DNA of 64,000 nucleotides from JARRKU01 sp963675565 (lineage in GTDB: Bacteria; Desulfobacterota; Desulfobacteria; Desulfobacterales; Desulfosarcinaceae), in the NCBI GenBank assembly GCA_963675565.2, contig CAXXYD010000001.1, positions 1,178,001 through 1,242,000 on the forward strand, written 5' to 3'. The stretch's first letter is position 1; each line of letters begins with the position of its first letter. The position numbers and the translations under genes are program-made. Positions 26,472-34,928 of this stretch are shown here, in pieces. The notes below the pieces were generated by a model. It saw nothing but the letters and a program-made list of their open reading frames with translations. It had not been told where the DNA came from and made no database searches.

Positions 26472-27185
26472 CTAATCCAGCTTGAAACGAATCGTGGTCT
26501 CGGCCCAGGCCTTGACCGGTATGCCCTCAACGGTTCCCGGCTTAAATCGCCACCCACTGACACACCGAACGACACTCTGTTCGAATATGCCGGACGGTTT
26601 GCCCTCCAACACGGTCACCTCACCCACGCGACCGCTTTCATCGACCACAAATCGGACGCGGACCCATCCTTCGATACCGCGATGTTTGGCCCCCAGAGGA
26701 TACGCCGGCGGTATGCGTGCCAGAACCGTCAAGGGCGCATCCAGATCACCGGCGGTAAAAGCACTCCCCAGTCCCTTGATGTCAAGGCCAGCCGGATTGA
26801 GATCGGGCAGCACAAGGGTGTTGGGCCCCGCGGGCAGACGGGGATTGACGGCAAACGGCAGGGACAGTCTTGCCTGTCTGGGCGGCACCACCTGCGGTTT
26901 CGGCGTTTCGACGGGCCGCGGCGGCTCCTTTGGTGTTTTGACCTTCTTTTTAACCGGACTTTCAGGCCGTTTGATACGAACCACATTGACCTGTGGAATA
27001 AATTGATCGAATTCAGGCTGTGCCTGGTCCGGATGCTGCAGGTATGGCATGGCGGCAAACAGGACGACGTTCATTCCCAATGCCCCGGCCACGGCCCAAA
27101 GCCAGCTGCCCCGGCTGCGGCGGCCGGTGGTATTCATCGTGAAACCGGTTCCTTTTCGAATGCCGTCGACATTTACTGGATTCAT
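26472..27185 (-). CDS. tonB: TonB energy-transducing protein
   Basis: A protein of 237 residues. A single N-terminal membrane anchor (WLWAVAGALGMNVVLFAAMPYL) is followed by a proline/lysine-rich spanner (KRPESPVKKKVKTPKEPPRPVETPKPQ). The C-terminal TonB domain at about 150-237 has IPPAYPLGAKHRGIEGWVRVRFVVDESG and ends in VKAWAETTIRFKLD. It carries proton-motive energy from ExbB/ExbD to outer-membrane receptors, probably including those at 22395, 51995 and 61809. The start at 27185 has AGGTG before it; an internal ATG 16 codons later is possible. Confidence 0.88.
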   Translation of the reverse strand: MNPVNVDGIRKGTGFTMNTTGRRSRGSWLWAVAGALGMNVVLFAAMPYLQHPDQAQPEFDQFIPQVNVVRIKRPESPVKKKVKTPKEPPRPVETPKPQVVPPRQARLSLPFAVNPRLPAGPNTLVLPDLNPAGLDIKGLGSAFTAGDLDAPLTVLARIPPAYPLGAKHRGIEGWVRVRFVVDESGRVGEVTVLEGKPSGIFEQSVVRCVSGWRFKPGTVEGIPVKAWAETTIRFKLD

Positions 27186-27197
27186 GCTACACCTGCG

Positions 27198-27617
27198 TCA
27201 CTGCCCTTGTGGCAACCGCGCCGCCAGAGAAACGTTTTGGGCGCCGGCCATGCGGCAACCGTCCATGACCTGAATGGCCGTACCGGTACTGCTGGCCTGA
27301 TCGGCAACCACCACCACGGCACCTTCCGGATCTTCCGCCAAAGCCCGCTCGACATTGGCACGCACCGCGCGGAAATCGACTTCACGGTGATCAATAAAGA
27401 TGCGGTTGTCCGCATCGATGCCGATGAGAATGGTCGCCCTGGCCTGACTGACCGCAGTGGATGCTGTGGGACGGTTGACATTGATGCCGGTCTCTTTGAC
27501 AAAACTGGTGGTCACCAGGAAAAAGATCAGCAAAATAAACACCATGTCGATAAGGGGAGCGATATTCAACTCCGCAACGGATCGATTGCTGCGGCGGGCG
27601 GCGGTGATGTTCAGCAT
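27198..27617 (-). CDS. exbD: ExbD-type biopolymer transport protein
   Basis: A protein of 139 residues with the ExbD/TolR layout. A cytoplasmic N terminus is followed by one membrane segment with the essential aspartate in LNIAPLIDMVFILLIFFLV, then a periplasmic domain ending with GAQNVSLAARLP. It forms the proton-driven motor with ExbB (encoded 12 bases upstream) and drives TonB (encoded 12 bases downstream). Confidence 0.9.
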   Translation of the reverse strand: MLNITAARRSNRSVAELNIAPLIDMVFILLIFFLVTTSFVKETGINVNRPTASTAVSQARATILIGIDADNRIFIDHREVDFRAVRANVERALAEDPEGAVVVVADQASSTGTAIQVMDGCRMAGAQNVSLAARLPQGQ

Positions 27618-27629
27618 GACATTTCCTAT

Positions 27630-28247
27630 CTATATCTGACGTCTCAAATAATATCCCACGGCAGAAATTCGCTTCCTCAAGTTCCGGGCGCGGCGCGCCA
27701 GAAAGCCCTTCATGTACAAACCGGGTATGGCGACCAGTAATCCGGTCTGGGTGGTGATCAAGGCCTCGGAAATTCCACCGGCCATGGCCTTTGCGTTTCC
27801 CGTTCCGAAAACGGCCAGCACGTCAAAGGTATTGATCATGCCGGTCACCGTACCCAGCAATCCCAACAGAGGCGCCACGGCGGCCAATACGCCGATAACG
27901 GACAAATAGTCGGTGGTTGATCGGTTGATGCTCAACACGATTTCGTCGAGCACACACCGGTCCAGGGCACTGTCTCCGCTGCTGGAGCGCACGAACCTGG
28001 AAACCAGCACGGAGGTAACGCCGCGATACTGACTGGGGTCGGGCATGCGATGGGCATGCACATGGTCCCAGGCTTGCTGAAAACTCATGTTCTTTCGGTA
28101 CAGCCGCCTGAAAAAAAAGGCGCGGTTCAGGATCAGCACCCACATTGCCAGGCTGACCACCACAAGGGGCAACATGACGATACCACCGGTGGCCAGATAG
28201 TCTTCTATTTGACGAAGGGCCGTTCTAGTTATAGTGATCGCTTGCAT
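27630..28247 (-). CDS. exbB: ExbB-type proton channel protein
   Basis: A protein of 205 residues from the ATG at 28247. It has three membrane segments: GGIVMLPLVVVSLAMWVLIL, then the pair in SVIGVLAAVAPLLGLLGTVTGMINTF and GGISEALITTQTGLLVAIPGLYMKGFL, which carry the MotA/TolQ/ExbB signature. The start overlaps the end of the TtpC gene by 23 bases, so translation is coupled. In TtpC-type systems this is the true ExbB2, working with ExbD and TonB. Confidence 0.88.
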   Translation of the reverse strand: MQAITITRTALRQIEDYLATGGIVMLPLVVVSLAMWVLILNRAFFFRRLYRKNMSFQQAWDHVHAHRMPDPSQYRGVTSVLVSRFVRSSSGDSALDRCVLDEIVLSINRSTTDYLSVIGVLAAVAPLLGLLGTVTGMINTFDVLAVFGTGNAKAMAGGISEALITTQTGLLVAIPGLYMKGFLARRARNLRKRISAVGYYLRRQI

Positions 28248-29679
28248 TGCGGCTCTTGTGTACGATGTTGACCAGGGCAACGGCTTTTTCCTCTATCTCG
28301 CCGATACGAATGTCCACTGCCCGGTTAAGCAGGGTATGGGCCAGCATTATGGGAATGGCAACCGTCAGCCCCAGCATTGTGGTTACCAGGGCTTCGGAGA
28401 TTCCCCCCGACATCATGCGCGGATCTCCGGTGCCGTGCTGGGTGATGACATGAAAGGTATCGATCATACCGGTCACGGTCCCCAATAGTCCCAATAGAGG
28501 GGCGATGGCCGCGAGCATACCCAGGGTCGATAAAAACCGCTCCATGGGCGGTACCTCCTTCAAGATGGCCTCCTGCAAAGCATTTTCCATGGCTTCACGC
28601 TGCATATGCCAGCACGCCAGGCCTGCAGCCATAACGCGGCCCACGGGCTTGCCGGTATATCCGCTGCATAGCTCCCGACAGGCCTGCCAATTTTGTTCAG
28701 CGGCCAGACCTTCGATCCGCCGGGACAGATGGTCGGCATCCAAACGTTTGCGCATCAAAAACGCAATGCGCTCGATGACAATGGCAATGCCGACGATCAG
28801 GATGGCCACAATAGGCCACACAATGGGACCGCCTTTGGGGACCTGCTGCCAGAGGCTCAACCGATGGGTCAGTTGGCGCAAAGCCGCGCCGCGGGAGATA
28901 TCCATGGGCACGACCTCGCCCTCTCCGGCCATATAGCTGCGAAGCTGCTTTTGAAGCCGCCTGGGGGGCAATTGTGAAAGTGCGAATAATTTTCGACCGG
29001 TTGGGGAGTAGTTTAAAAAACCGATTTCATCACCGCTGCGGTAGGCCGCCGTAAAGTTGCCCACGAGCAGGAGATCGGCCTCGACGGAATTGCCGGCCCG
29101 GTCAATGATGGGGCCGCGATCGATGCGGACTTCGCCGGCAGTGCGAATCTGCTCCCACAATGCGGTCGCCATGGATTCGATATCGGCCATGCCGGGAAAC
29201 TGAGATTGACCGCCGATATCCTCTAAAAAAGACGCCGTTGCGCCAGTGTCCACGGCGCTCAGCAGATTTTGTTCCATCAGCGCATGAATATCCTTTGCAT
29301 TCACGCGAATGGCACCGACCAGTTCGCGCATCACACTATCGGTTTCGGCTAATTTTTGGGAAATATCCCTTTCCCTGACTTCAAGTTCACCGGATTTGTT
29401 CTCCAGGGTTTCCACCGCGTTTTTAAGGATTGCATTCTGTTTTTCAATGTCGGCAATGGCTGCCTTCAACTGGCTGCGATCCTCCAGGATCTGCTGCCTG
29501 CTGGCGGCGTGCGCTTTTTGGGCAGCCTCTTTTTCAGCTGCGGCTTTTTCCAGCAGAACGGCCTTGGCCCGGTGCGCCTCGATCTGCTGAACCCGCATGT
29601 CTTGGCCGGATGAAATGCCGACACCGCAAAGGCTCAGAAGTAAAAATCCCCCCAGTGCAATAGTAAGGTGGCCATTCAT
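28225..29679 (-). CDS. ttpC: TtpC-like large MotA/TolQ/ExbB-family protein
   Basis: A protein of 484 residues. A signal peptide (TIALGGFLLLSLCGVGISSG) leads into a long periplasmic coiled coil (about residues 30-130, rich in A/K/E/Q). A periplasmic domain follows, and then the C-terminal ExbB-like channel from about residue 270 (WPIVAILIVGIAIVIERIAFLM ... LGMLAAIAPLLGLLGTVTGMIDTF ... GGISEALVTTMLGLTVAIPIML). This is the architecture of Vibrio TtpC, a component needed by TonB2 systems. Its ATG overlaps the DUF3450 stop by four bases. Confidence 0.85.
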   Translation of the reverse strand: MNGHLTIALGGFLLLSLCGVGISSGQDMRVQQIEAHRAKAVLLEKAAAEKEAAQKAHAASRQQILEDRSQLKAAIADIEKQNAILKNAVETLENKSGELEVRERDISQKLAETDSVMRELVGAIRVNAKDIHALMEQNLLSAVDTGATASFLEDIGGQSQFPGMADIESMATALWEQIRTAGEVRIDRGPIIDRAGNSVEADLLLVGNFTAAYRSGDEIGFLNYSPTGRKLFALSQLPPRRLQKQLRSYMAGEGEVVPMDISRGAALRQLTHRLSLWQQVPKGGPIVWPIVAILIVGIAIVIERIAFLMRKRLDADHLSRRIEGLAAEQNWQACRELCSGYTGKPVGRVMAAGLACWHMQREAMENALQEAILKEVPPMERFLSTLGMLAAIAPLLGLLGTVTGMIDTFHVITQHGTGDPRMMSGGISEALVTTMLGLTVAIPIMLAHTLLNRAVDIRIGEIEEKAVALVNIVHKSRNASDHYN

Positions 29680-30461
29680 CGGATCGATATCCTTCCCAGC
29701 GGCAGGCTCAGCAGTTCCACCGGTTTGCGTTTGGATCCGATATCAACGGCCGCCCCGATGTCCCGGTTAAATCCAGCATGCAAGGGTTTCCACCCACCGG
29801 CGGCCACATCGAAAACACCGCACTGATGCTGATCCAAGGTCTGATAAAACAGGCTGATGCGACCAAGGCGAAAGATGTTGACCAGCATTTCGACGTTCCC
29901 GACGGTAATGGTCTGCTGATACACTTCAATGGTGTTGCCGTACTCGCCTTCCACCAGCAAGGCTTCCATCACCTTGCGATATTTCTCACTGACCGCAACA
30001 TCCGGATCCTTCATCAATTCGTCCAGGCGTTGAATCCGCTGTGCACGCTCCTCCGGCAGAAACGGCAGATCATCGGCCACATGTTGGCGCAACTGCGCAA
30101 CCAGATTTTCCAGGAAGGGCTTTATCCGAAAACTGATCTGGCCAATATCCGCCAGTTGTTTTTCTTTTTCGGCGACCCGCTGGCGCGCGTCCTGAACGCT
30201 TTCCTGCAGTTCATTCCGGTGTTTCCGCAGCAAGACCTGCGCGCTCTCCAGTTTTTCATAGCTCGCCACCAGTTTCTCTTTTTCATCGCGCCACCGCTCT
30301 TCTTGCTTTTGGGTGCCCTGCCTGATTGAAACGGCATCGCGAACCGGGGTGGTCACCTGCTGATTGAATTTTTTCCCGTCTGCTTCATCCGCCCGGCACA
30401 ACAAAGCAACCCCCGGCACAAAAAAGAAGATCGATAGCAATATCAGAATCCGCAAAATCAT
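29676..30461 (-). CDS. DUF3450 periplasmic coiled-coil protein of the TonB operon
   Basis: A protein of 261 residues. A signal peptide (MILRILILLSIFFFVPGVALLC) is followed by a coiled coil (about residues 40-115) and then a compact domain with RIKPFLENLVAQLRQHV, DLPFLPEERAQRIQRL and EVYQQTITVGNVEMLVNIFRLGRISLFYQT, all typical of DUF3450. These proteins open TtpC-type TonB operons. The exact role is not established, though contact with TtpC in the periplasm is likely. The ATG at 30461 has GCAGGAG upstream; the longer frame lacks the signal peptide. Confidence 0.82.
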   Translation of the reverse strand: MILRILILLSIFFFVPGVALLCRADEADGKKFNQQVTTPVRDAVSIRQGTQKQEERWRDEKEKLVASYEKLESAQVLLRKHRNELQESVQDARQRVAEKEKQLADIGQISFRIKPFLENLVAQLRQHVADDLPFLPEERAQRIQRLDELMKDPDVAVSEKYRKVMEALLVEGEYGNTIEVYQQTITVGNVEMLVNIFRLGRISLFYQTLDQHQCGVFDVAAGGWKPLHAGFNRDIGAAVDIGSKRKPVELLSLPLGRISIR

Positions 30462-30585
30462 CGTGTACTCCTGCTTAATGCCGATCCGAAAATAGTTTCC
30501 TTTCCTCTGGATCGGCACTATTAAAATGCCGCAATTATTCAGGCTGCATATTCGCACTGGTCCGCAACACCTGTAAAATTCCAAC

Positions 30586-30634
30586 AAAAAAAGCCACGCG
30601 GTCATCGCTCCTCGGAGCTTAGACCTTCGTGGCC
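30586..30634 (-). terminator. Leader hairpin with U-run before the TonB operon
   Basis: On the minus strand GCCACG pairs with CGUGGC, inside that GGUC with GACC, and at the tip GCUC-CGAG-GAGC. A run of seven U follows. It lies 125 bases before the DUF3450 start and about 70 bases after a candidate promoter. It could be an attenuator of the TonB operon or simply the terminator of the cobU-cobS transcript. Confidence 0.6.
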
Positions 30635-30702
30635 TTATCTGGATGGGTGAATTATTTGGGAATTAGTGGGTTGAAGCCTTCATGGCGTTAAGATAAATCA
30701 AG

Positions 30703-30732
30703 TAAATATCCCCTCCTGTAGCGAAAAGTCAA
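30703..30732 (-). promoter_or_regulatory. Candidate promoter of the TonB operon
   Basis: On the minus strand TTGACT (30732-30727) and TATTTA (30708-30703) are separated by 18 bases. If used, the leader of about 240 bases would include the hairpin with U-run at 30586-30634. The match is only moderate. Confidence 0.35.
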
Positions 30733-30734
30733 GA

Positions 30735-31021
30735 GAAAAAAGCTGGTAGCCGATTTATTCGCAGCAACCCAAAACCCGCAATGGTGCAGTCAGTGGAAAG
30801 CAAGCTGAGAGAATGATAAGAATACCATCGGCACCAGGCCGTCCACTCTTTTGAGCCTGTTTTATTGCGCCAACCGTTGTCATTCAGTCACACCCGCTAT
30901 TGCAGGCATCCGCCCATCGGAAGTTTTAACGATTACTTCTATTTCCCTCTTTTCGCTTCCCGGGGGAAATAAGGGCTCTCTCCGGTGTTTCCTGATGGAA
31001 ATAGTCCATGCACGTCCTTGA
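30735..31021. other. Spacer between cobS and the TonB operon
   Basis: Nearly 300 bases without a supported gene. A 62-codon minus-strand frame at 30880-31068 overlaps the end of cobS, has no recognisable features and is not called. Confidence 0.4.
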
Positions 31022-31750
31022 TTATACGCATATCGATAAGGCCGCCGCCAACAAAAGGCCGGTCTCACTGATTTCGATCATGGCTCCCATCATATCACCG
31101 GTGACACACCCCAATTTGCGTCGGTAGTAGACCAGCACTCCGGCTACCGTGGCCGCAAATACCAGGAGCAAAATTACGCCCCGCAGGCCTGCCAAAAGGG
31201 AAAGGCCCCCTGGCAAAACCAATGCCCAGCCATCCATGAGCTTGGGTCTTGTCTGGAAAAACGCACTGCCCGTTCCGTTTTGCGGACGCCCGTAAGGTAA
31301 ATGCCGTACGGCAAAAAATACGCTGCCCCTGGCTAATGCCGGAATAACCAGCAGCATTATGAACCGGTCTGACGATATGCTGCCAGCGGCGGTAAATTTG
31401 ACTGCCAGGCAACTGAACAAGGCTACTGCGCCCATGGCACCGATCCGGCTGTCTTTCATAATGGACAGGGCCTGATCCCGGGACCGCTGACCATACAGGC
31501 CGTCGGCCGTGTCCGCAAGTCCGTCGAGATGCAATGCCCCGGTAAGCAGGATAAGGAACACGACGTCCAGCACGCCGGTCAACGGGGCAGCCCAAAGTTT
31601 GGCGGCCATCAGGTCGAAAAGGGCCACCAGAAACCCCAGTAAAAGCCCAACCACCGGGAAAAAAGGTATCATTCGTGCGGGTTCGAATTGAGAGCCGGCG
31701 CCTGCCGGAAGAATGGTCAAAAATTGAACAGCTGCCAAAAACGGCTTCAT
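31022..31750 (-). CDS. cobS: Adenosylcobinamide-GDP ribazoletransferase (cobalamin synthase)
   Basis: An integral membrane protein of 242 residues that joins adenosylcobinamide-GDP and alpha-ribazole (or its phosphate) to complete the cobamide. It has the N-terminal FLAAVQFLTILPAG and the aspartate motif HLDGLADTADGLYG, which binds magnesium. KDSRIGAMGAV and several hydrophobic segments follow, and the C-terminal GDMMGAMIEISE is conserved. It lies 43 bases downstream of cobU on the same strand and completes the loop-assembly pathway together with cobT on the opposite strand. Confidence 0.92.
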   Translation of the reverse strand: MKPFLAAVQFLTILPAGAGSQFEPARMIPFFPVVGLLLGFLVALFDLMAAKLWAAPLTGVLDVVFLILLTGALHLDGLADTADGLYGQRSRDQALSIMKDSRIGAMGAVALFSCLAVKFTAAGSISSDRFIMLLVIPALARGSVFFAVRHLPYGRPQNGTGSAFFQTRPKLMDGWALVLPGGLSLLAGLRGVILLLVFAATVAGVLVYYRRKLGCVTGDMMGAMIEISETGLLLAAALSICV

Positions 31751-31793
31751 CAGGCGACTTTCGTGAAAGTGAAAAAACTATTGACCGGTGGTG

Positions 31794-32318
31794 CTATTTG
31801 ACGGCCATCGGAATGCCGGCCACCATCCATACTACACGGCTGCATGCACCTGCAATGGTCTGGTTGACCAAGCCGGCAATATCCCGAAACTGCCGTGCCA
31901 TTCGGTTCTCCGGTACAATTCCGGTTCCGACTTCATTGCTCACAAGCATTACTGGGCATTGCACGGTTTCCAAAATTCGGCCAAGTTCCTCTGCCTGGGC
32001 CAAAATTGTTTCCTGGTCCCTTCCCTCACCCATCAAATTGCTGGTCCATAGGGTGAGGCAATCCACCAGAATGACATCTGCCTTTGCGCTGCTACGCTCA
32101 ATGCATGGTCCGATGGCCAGCGGGGTCTCAACCGTTTGCCAGCCCGGACCCCGTTCGGCCTGGTGTCGTGCAACCCGCTGGCGCATCTCTTCGTCCATGG
32201 GCACGCAGGTTGCCACATATATCTTTCGGTTCCCGTTGACTTGTTCTGCCAGATCCATGGCGTGGCGGCTCTTGCCGCTGCGGCACCCCCCGATGACTAA
32301 AGTGGTTTCTGTTTTCAT
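31794..32318 (-). CDS. cobU: Adenosylcobinamide kinase / adenosylcobinamide-phosphate guanylyltransferase
   Basis: A bifunctional enzyme of 174 residues that phosphorylates adenosylcobinamide and then transfers GMP. The P-loop is at the N terminus (TTLVIGGCRSGKSRHAMDLA). KIYVATCVPMDEEMRQRVARHQAERG contains the conserved histidine region of the guanylylation site, and later come VILVDCLTLWTSNLM and LVSNEVGTGIVPENRMARQFRDIAGLVNQ. It also salvages the cobinamide produced by the remodelling enzymes in this locus. It starts a two-gene unit with cobS and is divergent from cobT. Confidence 0.93.
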   Translation of the reverse strand: MKTETTLVIGGCRSGKSRHAMDLAEQVNGNRKIYVATCVPMDEEMRQRVARHQAERGPGWQTVETPLAIGPCIERSSAKADVILVDCLTLWTSNLMGEGRDQETILAQAEELGRILETVQCPVMLVSNEVGTGIVPENRMARQFRDIAGLVNQTIAGACSRVVWMVAGIPMAVK

Positions 32319-32621
32319 AGACGGCTCCCTTGCTGATTCGGATCTGTTTCCCCGTTTTGCACACAGCGGCCGAGGTCAAGCCGTCAAAGCCGGGTCGGCA
32401 AACAGGCGGGTATTTTCGCTTTGCCACTGTCTTGCAATCAGAACGCGGCTTGGATGCTGCTCGTCTTAGAAGAAAAGTAAAAGTATGTCAAACGAAACCG
32501 GACAGCCCTTGCGGACTGTCTTGTTTCGATCCGAAGGTGCACACAATGGCCTTTGTCAGGCAAAAACGGCCTTGACAAGTGCCATCAAGTAAATTTATTA
32601 CATCGAAGAATCAGATACCAC
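32319..32621. other. Divergent spacer between cobU and the cobT riboswitch
   Basis: About 300 bases between the cobU start (minus) and the cobT riboswitch (plus). Both promoters should lie here, but I could not single out a convincing -35/-10 pair. No B12 riboswitch core was found on the minus strand for cobU. Confidence 0.4.
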
Positions 32622-32802
32622 CTCTTTGGTGCCAAGCGCTTAATAGGGAATTCCGTGCAAATCGGAAGCGGACCCGCCGCTGTAATTCCCTCCACTGCAG
32701 AAATATTGCAGGGAGAACCCGACCGGCAGAACAAAGGCCACTGTCACAATGACGGGAAGGCCGCCGGCGCCGGGGGAAAAGTCAGAAGACCTGCCAAAAG
32801 GG
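32622..32802 (+). ncRNA. Cobalamin (B12) riboswitch of cobT
   Basis: The core is complete: AATAGGGAATTCCGTGCAAA, then GCGGACCCGCCGCTGTAA, a long variable region, and the conserved GTCAGAAGACCTGCC box at 32781-32795. A short closing stem pairs TTTGG near 32625 with CCAAA near 32794. It should sense adenosyl- or other cobamides and reduce cobT expression when cobamide is plentiful, acting through the terminator that follows. Confidence 0.93.
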
Positions 32803-32827
32803 TATTGCATCTGGTGGTGACGGTAAA

Positions 32828-32871
32828 GCCTCCAGCTGACGGATTGCGTCGTCAGCGAGGGGGCTTTTTTA
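32828..32871 (+). terminator. Expression-platform terminator of the cobT riboswitch
   Basis: GCCTCC with CTGACG pairs with CGTCAG and GGGGGC, followed by a run of six T. It stands between the riboswitch and the cobT start, so ligand binding is expected to favour premature termination. Confidence 0.75.
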
Positions 32872-32919
32872 TTTGGAAAGCCGAAGCGGGCGCCATATTA
32901 CGGTGAAAGGAAAAACATT

Positions 32920-33996
32920 GTGAACGCGCCAACGGCATTAAACCAAATCCTATCCGAAATCGATCGGGCAGATGCGGCATGGGTCGCCAAAGCCTGCAAC
33001 CATAGCGCGAATTTGGCAATACCTCCCCGGGCTTTGGGGCGCCTGCACACCATTGCCGAACAAATTTGCGGCATCCGGCAGTCGATAGTGCCGGTGATCG
33101 ACCGAAAAGCTGTTCTGGTGATGGCCGGTGACCATGGCGTGGCCCGATCCGGGGTAAGCGCATTTCCCCAGGAGGTCACCCTGGCCATGGTTCAGGCATT
33201 CCTGGCCGGCGGCGGAAGCATCAACGCCATCTCCAGACATGTGGGGGCCGACGTATGGGTGGTGGATATGGGCATTGTTCCGGAGATCGACCCTGACGCC
33301 ATGCCGAACCAAACACGATTGTTGATTTCAAAAATCGGTCACGGCACGGCAGATCTTTCCACAGGGCCCGCTATGTCGCGGGAGGACGCTGCCCGGACGG
33401 TGCTGACCGGTTACAACCACGCCGTCCGGCTCATCGATGCCGGCGTGGATTTGCTGGGCACCGGCGATATGGGAATCGGCAACACCACACCGTCAGCCGC
33501 CATTGGTGCAGTTATTACCGGTGCGCATCTGAACGACATGGTCGGGCCGGGCACCGGACTGGACAGTGATGGCGTGGACCGCAAAAAAAAGGTGATCGCT
33601 GAAGCCTTGGCGTTGAATTGTCCCAGGGCGGAGGACGGACTCGATGTTTTGGCCAAAGTCGGCGGTTTTGAAATCGGCGGCATCGCAGGCGCTATCCTGG
33701 CCTGCGCCCATCATCGCAAACCTGTGGTGATCGACGGGTTCATCTCAACGGCCGGCGCACTGATCGCAGCGGTGCTGTGCCCTGCTTCTGTTGACTACAT
33801 GCTGGCCGGACATTGCAGCGAGGAACCGGGACACAATCTCATGCTGGCCCACCTTGGGCTGGAGCCGATCCTGAATCTGGGCATGCGCCTTGGCGAGGGC
33901 ACCGGCGGGGCCTTGGCCATGAGCGTTATCGACTGCGCTTTGAAGGTGTTCAAAGAAGTCATGACCCTCGCCGAAGCCGGTGTATCGAATGCATAA
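32920..33996 (+). CDS. cobT: Nicotinate-nucleotide:dimethylbenzimidazole phosphoribosyltransferase
   Basis: A protein of 358 residues that activates the lower-ligand base as alpha-ribazole phosphate. Family marks are VMAGDHGVARSGVSAFPQEVT, FLAGGGSINAISRHVG, LLGTGDMGIGNTTPSAAI and the C-terminal MRLGEGTGGALAM with the catalytic glutamate. The start is a GTG with GAAAGG upstream. It is under its own B12 riboswitch. No bza-type or bluB gene for making a lower-ligand base is present in the window, so the base used is unknown. Confidence 0.94.
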   Translation: MNAPTALNQILSEIDRADAAWVAKACNHSANLAIPPRALGRLHTIAEQICGIRQSIVPVIDRKAVLVMAGDHGVARSGVSAFPQEVTLAMVQAFLAGGGSINAISRHVGADVWVVDMGIVPEIDPDAMPNQTRLLISKIGHGTADLSTGPAMSREDAARTVLTGYNHAVRLIDAGVDLLGTGDMGIGNTTPSAAIGAVITGAHLNDMVGPGTGLDSDGVDRKKKVIAEALALNCPRAEDGLDVLAKVGGFEIGGIAGAILACAHHRKPVVIDGFISTAGALIAAVLCPASVDYMLAGHCSEEPGHNLMLAHLGLEPILNLGMRLGEGTGGALAMSVIDCALKVFKEVMTLAEAGVSNA

Positions 33997-34082
33997 ATCA
34001 TGCAGCTGCTGAAACGCAGCGGGCCCGAAATCCGGTCCCGTTATCTTTTCCATGAAAAAAACGGCATCCGGGCCCTATCCGC

Positions 34083-34901
34083 TCATGTTTGCCGGCTGCT
34101 CCAGCAGCGCGCCAAGCAGTCCATGGACCGTTTCAGATCTTCGAGGTTAAATACTTCCAGGGAGAGCACACCGGAAAAAGTAGACAGAAAGGCCATCACC
34201 TCCCGGATGGCTTTTTCGGACAAGCATTCAATGGATAAATGATCCCGGCCGTTGTGGACACCGTGCAGGTGCACGATGGCCGTTTGCTGCGACCACCGGC
34301 AAAGCGTCGTCCGGAGCCCATGTCCGTAAAGCAGTAAATGGCCAATATCCAGGCAGGCGGTCAAGCCCAGGTCGGTGATGACCGATTCCACCCGTCCAAG
34401 CGGATAATCAATGTTTTCAATGGAAAGGGCTGTTGATGGGACACCCCATTGCAATAGCCGCGTCAAGCTGCCATGAATATTGTCCCGCCAGCGATCTACG
34501 GATGAAGGGTCATGCCCCGGTGCATCATAGACCAAATGCAGGGTATGGGTGGTTACCGGCAGATCGGCCGATAGCGCAAAGACTTTTTTGAGGACCTCCA
34601 CAGCGTGCCGGCGCTTTTCGGCTGATGGGGACCCCAGGCGAATATCGATGGGCAGGTGGATGTTGTAGCCGATATTCAATTCAGCGGCCTGCAGGGCCAG
34701 TTGCTTCATGATGCCCGGATCCGGTAGACTCTGTGCATGACGGCTCTCGAAAAACAGCAGCTCGATTTCGTCAAAGCAGGGCCCCAGCCGCGCGACATTC
34801 TCCACCCAGCCGGCCGGAAAAATAAATGAGGTCGTCGACAAACGAAAGGGAAAACCGCCTTTCAGGTTCCGGAGCGATGTTTCCCTGTTTTTTCCCGCCA
34901 T
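34083..34901 (-). CDS. cbiR: Cobamide-remodelling phosphodiesterase CbiR
   Basis: A protein of 272 residues with a xylose-isomerase/AP-endonuclease-like TIM barrel: RLSTTSFIFPAGWVENVARLG, then IELLFFE, YNIHLPIDIRLG, THTLHLVYD, LSIENIDYPLG, TACLDIGHLLLYG, IVHLHGVHNGRDHLSI and SLEVFNLEDL. The metal-binding His/Glu/Asp set at strand ends is visible. The sequence matches my memory of CbiR, described from Akkermansia, which cleaves the phosphoester of cobamides to release alpha-ribazole and leave cobinamide. The ATG at 34901 has GGAG seven bases upstream. It is the last gene of the long cobamide operon, next to cbiB. Confidence 0.8.
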   Translation of the reverse strand: MAGKNRETSLRNLKGGFPFRLSTTSFIFPAGWVENVARLGPCFDEIELLFFESRHAQSLPDPGIMKQLALQAAELNIGYNIHLPIDIRLGSPSAEKRRHAVEVLKKVFALSADLPVTTHTLHLVYDAPGHDPSSVDRWRDNIHGSLTRLLQWGVPSTALSIENIDYPLGRVESVITDLGLTACLDIGHLLLYGHGLRTTLCRWSQQTAIVHLHGVHNGRDHLSIECLSEKAIREVMAFLSTFSGVLSLEVFNLEDLKRSMDCLARCWSSRQT

Positions 34902-34928
34902 TGATATCTCCAAACCCCGCAGCCAACT

